A stretch of 7,246 bases of DNA. Source: RECH01 sp964431105. GTDB taxonomy: Bacteria > Cyanobacteriota > Cyanobacteriia > RECH01. The DNA lies in NCBI GenBank assembly GCA_964431105.1, contig CAYSIR010000212.1:1-7246 (forward strand), in the 5' to 3' direction. Positions within the stretch are counted from its first letter, which is position 1. The number at the start of each line of letters is the position of its first letter. The position numbers were made by a program, and so were the translations under genes. Below, piece after piece: positions 1-4,473 of this stretch. The notes beneath the pieces are model-generated. The model searched no databases. It was given only the letters and a program-made list of their open reading frames with translations, and was not told the DNA's origin.

Positions 1-383
1 GTGTACCGCATGGCAGCAGGTGGATCATTATCTACCGAGCCAAAGTTGCCATGCCCAGCCAGCAGGGGATACCGGCTTGAAAAGTCTTGCACCATTCGCA
101 CCAGGGCATCGTAAACGGCCTGGTCGCCGTGGGGATGATATTTACCCAGCACATCCCCGACAACGCGGGCACATTTACGATAAGGGCGATCGGGGGTCAG
201 CCCTAGCTCATGCATGGCATAAAGGATACGACGATGCACTGGTTTCAGCCCATCTCGTACATCGGGGAGTGCCCGCCCAACAATCACGCTCATGGCATAT
301 TCGAGGTAAGAACGCTGCACTTCAGAGTGCAAAGCCGTCGGTACGACTTGTCCTGATGAGAGAATGTTGAGCTGTTTTGCCAT
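1..383 (-). CDS. gyrA: DNA gyrase / topoisomerase IV subunit A, N-terminal part (3' end outside window)
   Basis: This is the breakage-reunion subunit of a type IIA topoisomerase, which passes DNA duplexes through a double-strand break to control supercoiling or unlink chromosomes. The 127 complete codons begin MAKQLNILSSGQ and contain the family signatures RSYLEYAMSVIVGRALPDVR, DGLKPVHRRILYAM, KYHPHGD and GNFGSVDNDPPAAMRY. Aligned by eye to E. coli GyrA, Tyr127 is the catalytic tyrosine (Tyr122), Gln88 sits at Ser83 and Asp92 at Asp87. The start is the ATG at 383-381, preceded by an AAGGA Shine-Dalgarno sequence (395-399) with an 11-nt spacer. Cyanobacteria often carry two GyrA-like proteins. 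From memory, the MAKQLN start and GDQAVYD motif fit the paralogue variously labelled gyrA or parC. The family is certain, the exact paralogue is not. The C-terminal beta-pinwheel domain that would help decide lies outside the window. Confidence 0.95.
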   Translation of the reverse strand, partial: MAKQLNILSSGQVVPTALHSEVQRSYLEYAMSVIVGRALPDVRDGLKPVHRRILYAMHELGLTPDRPYRKCARVVGDVLGKYHPHGDQAVYDALVRMVQDFSSRYPLLAGHGNFGSVDNDPPAAMRY

Positions 384-394
384 GAAATTAATTG

Positions 395-399
395 TCCTT
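395..399 (-). promoter_or_regulatory. Ribosome binding site of the gyrA-type gene
   Basis: The minus strand reads AAGGA here, 11 nt before the ATG at 383-381. It supports the chosen start, as does the agreement of the first residues with the cyanobacterial family. Confidence 0.6.
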
Positions 400-618
400 G
401 AAACTTCCCAATGCTGCTAATGTGGCGATCCGATTGAGATTCTGCTTTGGATGATGAGAAGATTGCCGTCAGAACGGTTCTCAACAATGCCCATGTACAT
501 TGACGAATCATCTAGGATTGCTATGTGGACGACGATGATACCAATTCAACCGCTTATACTAACGTGTTATCCGTTGGTGTGCTTCTAATCAACCGGTCAG
601 CACGGTGCATAGCATTGA

Positions 619-662
619 GTATCAATCTGGTATCAATCTGGTATGAGTCTGGTATCGATAAT
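619..662. repeat. Degenerate 11-bp tandem repeat, four units
   Basis: Two perfect copies of gtatcaatctg (619-629, 630-640) are followed by gtatgagtctg (641-651, two changes) and a decayed unit gtatcgataat (652-662). The 11-bp period is close to one DNA turn, so the units would lie on the same helix face. The location, between two divergent genes, could suit a regulator or a supercoiling-sensitive element, but simple slippage explains it equally well. Confidence 0.7.
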
Positions 663-905
663 CAATAGCGCGATCGCCCGAGTATCTTAGAATGCCATCA
701 TCAAGACGGCAATTACACCGAAACAGTCAACCTATTGCACGGTATCAAGGGCGATGCGAGTAGACAAGTCGAAGCCGCTGTGGATTAGGGGCGATCGCCA
801 CAGAAAATCAGCACAGGGGGCGGTTTCTGTAGAGTTTTGGTCAAGATTGGGCCAGTACGCTGAAAATGTACCATTCTTGAGGTAAACAAACATTCAGACA
901 GTCAT

Positions 906-910
906 GAGGA
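906..910 (+). promoter_or_regulatory. Ribosome binding site of the response regulator
   Basis: GAGGA lies 7 nt before the ATG at 918. It fixes the start of the response regulator, whose first beta strand (KTVLIVEDD) begins immediately after. Confidence 0.65.
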
Positions 911-917
911 TTGGTGG

Positions 918-1316
918 ATGAAAACGGTCTTAATCGTGGAAGATGACCCAGTGAATGCCAGAGTATTTTCAAAAATTCTGACTAAACGGGCGGGCTTGTT
1001 AGTGAAGCATACGGAAAATGTGGATGAGGTGATGGCCATTGCCCAAGCTCACGGAGCGGATGTCATTCTGATGGATGTGTCATTAGCTCATAGTATGTAT
1101 CAAGGAAAACCTGTGGACGGCATCAAAATTACCCAACTGCTGAAGGCCGATCCCAATACGGCCAACCTACCGATTATTTTGGTGACGGCTCATGCCATGG
1201 AGGGCGATCGCGAGCATTTTTTGGCCCAGAGCGGAGCCGATGATTACATTTCTAAGCCTGTGATTGATCACCAAAGTTTTGTGGATCAAATCATGGCCGT
1301 ATTGCCGACCGATTAG
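918..1316 (+). CDS. Single-domain response regulator (CheY/DivK-like receiver)
   Basis: This 132-residue protein is one receiver (REC) domain with no output domain. It takes a phosphoryl group from a histidine kinase and should act by protein-protein contact in the cytoplasm. All key residues are present: the acidic cluster Glu8-Asp9-Asp10, phosphoacceptor Asp53 in VILMD, the switch residue Thr90 in ILVTAHA, Tyr110, and Lys113-Pro114 in ISKP. The loop after Asp53 (SLAHSMYQGKPVDGIK) is longer than in CheY. From memory, this loop is common in stand-alone cyanobacterial regulators. The start is set by GAGGA 7 nt upstream. No histidine kinase is visible nearby, so its partner is unknown. It is transcribed away from the topoisomerase gene, with a 275-nt spacer before the next gene, so co-transcription with that gene is possible but not shown. 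Confidence 0.93.
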   Translation: MKTVLIVEDDPVNARVFSKILTKRAGLLVKHTENVDEVMAIAQAHGADVILMDVSLAHSMYQGKPVDGIKITQLLKADPNTANLPIILVTAHAMEGDREHFLAQSGADDYISKPVIDHQSFVDQIMAVLPTD

Positions 1317-1493
1317 CCCCCTGCCATCATCATGTACCATCATGGCTACGACTAAGCCTTAGTATGGGCGGATAGGCATTGAGCTGAACCAAAGGGCAGC
1401 GCGATCGCTGTTGAGGGTGGAGTAAGCATTTCAAGAGTTTTGTCGATTCAGCGAACCGGAAGAGCCTTAAATGGCAGTGGAATAAATGCAATT

Positions 1494-1507
1494 GTACTAT
1501 AAGGTAC
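1494..1507. promoter_or_regulatory. NtcA-like palindrome GTA-N8-TAC upstream of the GHL10 gene
   Basis: The sequence gtactataaggtac fits the GTA-N8-TAC consensus of NtcA, the cyanobacterial nitrogen regulator of the CRP family. A good -10 hexamer, TATGAT, follows at 1536-1541, with no -35 box at the usual distance, as expected for an activator-dependent promoter. However, 28 nt separate the palindrome from the -10, whereas about 22 is usual. Six fixed bases occur by chance about once in 4 kb. It is a candidate only. Confidence 0.25.
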
Positions 1508-1591
1508 TAAAAAACTGGCTTAGTCTTCGTCTGGATATGATTGCCAAGGCTTTAAGCTGTAGTCTACGTTGTGGATTATCTGGGTGAAACG

Positions 1592-2782
1592 ATGGCACAT
1601 CGACAACGCCGCTGGTTTGGGTTAGTGATTGCGATCGCGCTATTGGTGGCGTTGCGGTTACCGATGCTGTGGTCAAATGGTTCGTCTGAAATTGTGGCGG
1701 CTGAAGCGATCGCGTCTGAACTGCGGGGCGTGTGGCTCACCAATATTGACAGTGATGTGCTGTTTTCTCAACAGAGCGTGCAGCAAGCCGTGCAGCGGCT
1801 CCAGCGGTTAAATTTTAATACGCTTTACCCAACGGTGTGGAACTGGGGCTACACACTCTACCCTAGTGCAGTGGCTAAGCGGGAAACGGGGCGATCGCTC
1901 GATCCACATCCGGGACTTCAGGGGCGAGATATGCTGGCTGAATTGGTGGAACTGGGGCATGATGCTGGATTTGCAGTGATCCCCTGGGTGGAGTTTGGGC
2001 TGATGGCTCCGGCTGATTCAGAATTGGTGGCACGCCATCCCAACTGGGTGACGCAGCGGCACGATGGCAGCCAGATTGTGATGGAGGGAGAGCATCCCCG
2101 CGTATGGCTGAATCCAGCGCTGCCAGAGGTGCGACAATTTTTGGTGGATTTGGTCACTGAACTGGTCAGCACGTACAACATTGACGGCATTCAGTTTGAT
2201 GATCACCTTGGTTTGCCCGTCGAGCTGGGCTATGACGACTACAGCGTAACGCGCTATCGCGAGGAGCATGACGGCAACGACCCTCCGCGCAATATCCATG
2301 ATCCGGAGTGGGTACGCTGGCGAGCTGCCCACATCACGATGCTAATGGAGGACATTTTTGATGCGGTCAAAGCAGTGCGATCGGATTGTTTGGTTGCTTT
2401 AGCGCCCAATCCCCGCGAATTTGCCTATGAGATGTACCTGCAAGATTGGTGGAGTTGGGAACGACGCGGGTTTATTGAAGAATTGATTGTGCAGGTCTAT
2501 CGGGACAATATGGAACGCTTCGAGTATGAACTCGAACAGCCTGAAGTCGAGCAGGTGCGATCGCATATTCCGCTGGGCATTGGCATTTTAACTGGATTAC
2601 GCAATCGCCCTGTTGAGATGGACTTGATTGCGCAACAGGTGCAGGCGGTGCGCGATCGCCAGTTAGCCGGGGTATCATTTTTCTTTTACGAAACCTTGGG
2701 CGATCGCGATGATGAGTTTTTAGACTTATTTCCTGAACCAATAGCTAGCCCCAATTTATTAATCAACTGGAGAGCGGAGTAG
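1592..2782 (+). CDS. GHL10 (DUF187)-type glycosyl hydrolase-like protein, exported or membrane-anchored
   Basis: The 396-residue product belongs to the glycosyl hydrolase-like 10 group (PF02638), TIM-barrel proteins that include E. coli DigH (YddW), which acts on denuded peptidoglycan strands. A role on cell-wall or exopolysaccharide glycan is therefore inferred. The domain starts at ELRGVWLTNIDSD (about residue 43) and runs to GVSFFFYETLGDR near 370. Family landmarks are VIPWVEFG, RVWLNPALPEVR and IDGIQFDDH (197-205), whose acidic residues are the likely active-site group. The N-terminus is MAHRQRR, then a hydrophobic stretch of about 15 residues and an AEA site near 37-39, so it is a signal peptide or anchor. 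There is no cysteine lipobox. A GTG at 1571 would add seven residues (MDYLGET) with no Shine-Dalgarno sequence. I prefer ATG 1592 because the basic n-region follows directly, although its own ribosome site is also weak. Three HIP1 octamers lie in the last 230 bp. Confidence 0.9.
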   Translation: MAHRQRRWFGLVIAIALLVALRLPMLWSNGSSEIVAAEAIASELRGVWLTNIDSDVLFSQQSVQQAVQRLQRLNFNTLYPTVWNWGYTLYPSAVAKRETGRSLDPHPGLQGRDMLAELVELGHDAGFAVIPWVEFGLMAPADSELVARHPNWVTQRHDGSQIVMEGEHPRVWLNPALPEVRQFLVDLVTELVSTYNIDGIQFDDHLGLPVELGYDDYSVTRYREEHDGNDPPRNIHDPEWVRWRAAHITMLMEDIFDAVKAVRSDCLVALAPNPREFAYEMYLQDWWSWERRGFIEELIVQVYRDNMERFEYELEQPEVEQVRSHIPLGIGILTGLRNRPVEMDLIAQQVQAVRDRQLAGVSFFFYETLGDRDDEFLDLFPEPIASPNLLINWRAE

Positions 2783-3117
2783 CCACAGTGCATCGGCATT
2801 TGAAACGGATTTGGCCAAGCCTACGGATCAGGCCGGCTTGCAGGCACAACCACAAAGGCAACATCCCAGCACACCTCTCACCCTGTGCAGCCTGCCAGAC
2901 TCATTTCAATGGGCTTGATCCAATTAACCCGTCATCGATTGATGGGCAGTCACGGGCGCGATCGCGCGCAGAATCGCAGACAAGAACCGCAAACAAAAGG
3001 GATTTTGGCGTTGCTGATTCTGGGGATGAATTTTAGGGTTGAATAAATTGAAACGTCATTCCAATTTATCCTGCTATTCAGCAATACCAGGATTTTGAGC
3101 CATCAGTTCAGCCGCCC
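2783..3117. other. Convergent intergenic region, no gene supported
   Basis: This spacer lies between the ends of two convergent genes. It holds a 12-bp palindrome gcgcgatcgcgc (2956-2967, an extended HIP1 site), an AT-rich inverted repeat ataaattg/caatttat (3043-3050 and 3062-3069, 11-nt loop), and a longer hairpin at 3068-3093. A GTG-started 82-codon frame at 2788-3036 exists, but it has no recognisable domain and an implausible composition, so I do not call it. Confidence 0.5.
3068..3097 (+). terminator. Candidate hairpin terminator between convergent genes
   Basis: The arms atcctgctatt (3068-3078) and aataccaggat (3083-3093) pair over 11 positions with one C-C mismatch around a cagc loop. 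The plus strand continues into TTTG, giving a short T run. It lies about 285 nt after the GHL10 stop codon and 25 nt beyond the stop of the minus-strand acidic gene. On the minus strand no T tract follows, so it suits plus-strand transcription better. The stem is only moderately GC-rich. Confidence 0.35.
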
Positions 3118-4373
3118 TCAAGACACCGGAGCTGAATTTGCTGGGCGATCGCCTTCCAGCCATTCAACCCGTGGCACAAATACACCCGCCTCATAGATCC
3201 AGGCGATATTATCTGGATCTAAGAACTGAGTCCATTCCGAGAAATTTTGTAGCTCTTTGCGGCGATTGATAGCACTTGCTTTCACCTCCAATCGACGGGC
3301 CAGTTGGCGAGTTGTCAGCGAACCGCTAGGCGCAACCTCATCGATCAACGAGAGATAGGCTTGCCATACCAGCACAACCGCAACAAACAGGAGTAGGACA
3401 ACTGCTTCGGGGCGGTCAAGAAGTCGATTCGGCTTATCGGTTGTCGAGCTAATTTGAAAATCGTCAGGCAGCATGGCAAGGAGTTGTTCGACAAGACTCT
3501 GTAGATGGGTGGATTGGGAAACCGAAACCGGAACGAGGGATAGCTCAGCATTTGGACGGTCTGAGGTCGCGGCGGTGTCTGTGTTTAATGCTGAAGTTGG
3601 CGGCTCAACATCCTCAGCGGCAGACATGGCTAGACCCGGCCGTTCATTCTGCGATCGCGTTTCATCGTTCACCCTATCATCATCAGTCAGGTTAGCGATC
3701 GCTTCAGAAAAATTTGCATCATCCGACGGTTCATCCGGTTCCACTCCATCCATGGGGTTGACCAGAGATAGTTGGGAATCAGTAAGAGGATCTGCGGCAT
3801 CTGCGGCATCTGCGGCATCTGACGGCGCGATCGCCTGAGATAAGTCATCATGCGCACTGGAAACAGGGACGTCGTTGCGCTCTTCCCCAGCGATCGGTAC
3901 ATCATCTTGGCTATCGCCATCCAGCCTGATGCGGCCCACATCCTTAGGCACGGTTGATAACGATTGTCCTGATAACGGTTGTCCTGATAACGGTTGTCCT
4001 GATGCCGACCGTGAACTGAGCGCATCTCGTCCATCTCCCATGGTGCTATCAGCCAGGGCCGTCAATGCAGCAACGAGAGATTCAAGCGCCTGAATGCGAG
4101 CCTGGTCAGCAGTTAACTGGGAATCTTGAGCGGGGGGTGCAGCGGCAGACGATTCCGAGGATTCGGAGGCGGATAGTGGAGTAGGCGCTTCGGATAAACC
4201 AAAGTCGTCTTGACCGTCAGTTAATGCAGTTGTTTCAAATAATTCAGTTAACTGGGGTGACTCAGATAATTCAGCGCGATCGCTGGCGGAATCAATAGGG
4301 GCAGAGCGTGGAGCAGTGGGGAACAAGTTTGGCTCTGAAGTCACAAACTGTTCACCTTCCCCAAACAACTCAT
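3118..4373 (-). CDS. Giant acidic membrane protein, C-terminal part (one membrane segment plus HTH-like domain); 5' side runs into assembly gap
   Basis: I do not recognise this protein. After the gap, 417 residues and a TGA stop are visible. Roughly the first 280 are acidic, disordered-looking and rich in Ser, Ala and Pro, with a possible short helix near ADQARIQALESLVAAL and two tandem repeats. A single hydrophobic segment of about 21 residues (3343-3405; VVLLLFVAVVLVW) follows RLLDRPE. The last 75 residues form a compact basic domain: LTTRQLARRLEVKASAINRR reads as a helix-turn-helix, then FSEWTQFLDPDNIAWIY. From memory, similar HTH-plus-DPDGIAW modules occur in other cyanobacterial proteins. 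The protein could be anchored with either end in the cytoplasm; charges flanking the membrane segment do not decide. The Met codon at 4659 in this frame lies across the gap and is spurious. This part is probably the same gene as 4474-7246. Confidence 0.85.
3155..3319 (-). other. HTH-like C-terminal domain of the acidic protein
   Basis: Between the membrane segment and the last 12 residues the protein changes from acidic to mildly basic. TTRQLARRLEV then KASAINRRKEL has the length and spacing of a helix-turn-helix: a hydrophobic first helix, a short turn, and a second helix with paired arginines. FSEWTQFLDPDNIAWIY and VFVPRVEWLEG follow. It could bind DNA or serve only as a protein fold. Coordinates run from the upstream edge (3319) to the downstream edge (3155) on the minus strand. 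Confidence 0.5.
3343..3405 (-). other. Single predicted transmembrane segment of the acidic protein
   Basis: Twenty-one codons encode only hydrophobic, aromatic and small residues apart from one Gln, with VVLLLFVAVVLVW at the core. It is bounded by RLLDRPE on the amino side and DEVAPSG on the carboxyl side. It is the only such stretch in the visible part of the gene. An N-terminal signal or further segments may lie outside the window. Confidence 0.8.
3791..3817. repeat. 9-bp tandem repeat, three perfect copies, in coding sequence
   Basis: Three copies of tctgcggca follow one another and encode the run DAADAADAAD on the minus strand. The unit is a multiple of three, so copy-number change keeps the reading frame. 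Confidence 0.85.
3956..4000. repeat. 15-bp tandem repeat, three copies, in coding sequence
   Basis: Two identical copies of gataacggttgtcct (3971-3985, 3986-4000) and one copy with a single change (3956-3970) encode SGQPLSGQPLSGQSL on the minus strand. It is a low-charge, glycine- and proline-containing linker within the acidic region, and its unit length keeps the frame. The near identity suggests recent expansion. Confidence 0.88.
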
Positions 4374-4473
4374 NNNNNNNNNNNNNNNNNNNNNNNNNNN
4401 NNNNNNNNNNNNNNNNNNNNNNNNNNNNNNNNNNNNNNNNNNNNNNNNNNNNNNNNNNNNNNNNNNNNNNNNN
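4374..4473. other. Assembly gap of exactly 100 N inside the acidic gene
   Basis: The 100 N are the usual placeholder for a gap of unknown size, not a measured length. The nine bases acaactcat stand directly left of the gap (4365-4373) and again directly right of it (4474-4482). Merging these copies removes 109 positions and joins the two acidic frames as PTDEL-FGEGEQ. No translation across the N run as given is meaningful. Confidence 0.97.

Larger units (their letters stand above)
384..917. other. Divergent intergenic region, no gene supported
   Basis: This 534-bp spacer separates the minus-strand topoisomerase gene from the plus-strand response regulator, so it must hold the promoters of both. 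I see no open frame with coding character. A TATACT hexamer at 555-560 on the plus strand could be a -10 box, but no acceptable -35 lies about 17 nt upstream. HIP1 octamers occur at 670-677 and 791-798. The only clear structure is the short tandem repeat at 619-662. I found no confident terminator, riboswitch or tRNA. Confidence 0.5.

Noticed and set aside
20..370. 116-codon plus-strand frame across the topoisomerase gene
   Set aside because: It is antisense to an unmistakable GyrA N-terminus and has no plausible protein character.
290..511. 73-codon minus-strand frame overlapping the start of the topoisomerase gene
   Set aside because: It overlaps the real gene in another frame, and its start region shows no ribosome site or family likeness.
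619..662. CRISPR-like array
   Set aside because: The units are contiguous and 11 bp long with no spacers.
1351..1363. Palindrome actaag-c-cttagt after the response regulator
   Set aside because: A one-base loop cannot form a stable hairpin and no T run follows, so it is not a convincing terminator.
1918..2741. Minus-strand frames opposite the GHL10 gene
   Set aside because: They are shadows of a gene with clear family motifs; their compositions are not protein-like.
2816..2840. Inverted repeat caagcc/ggcttg with 13-nt loop after the GHL10 gene
   Set aside because: The stem is only six pairs, the loop is long, and no T tract follows.
2788..3036. 82-codon plus-strand frame starting at GTG 2788, with GGAG 8 nt upstream, just after the GHL10 stop
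   Set aside because: The composition is Arg/His/Asn/Pro-rich without a domain, membrane segment or recognisable start. The GGAG lies inside the end of the preceding gene and may be chance. Conservation would be needed to revive it.
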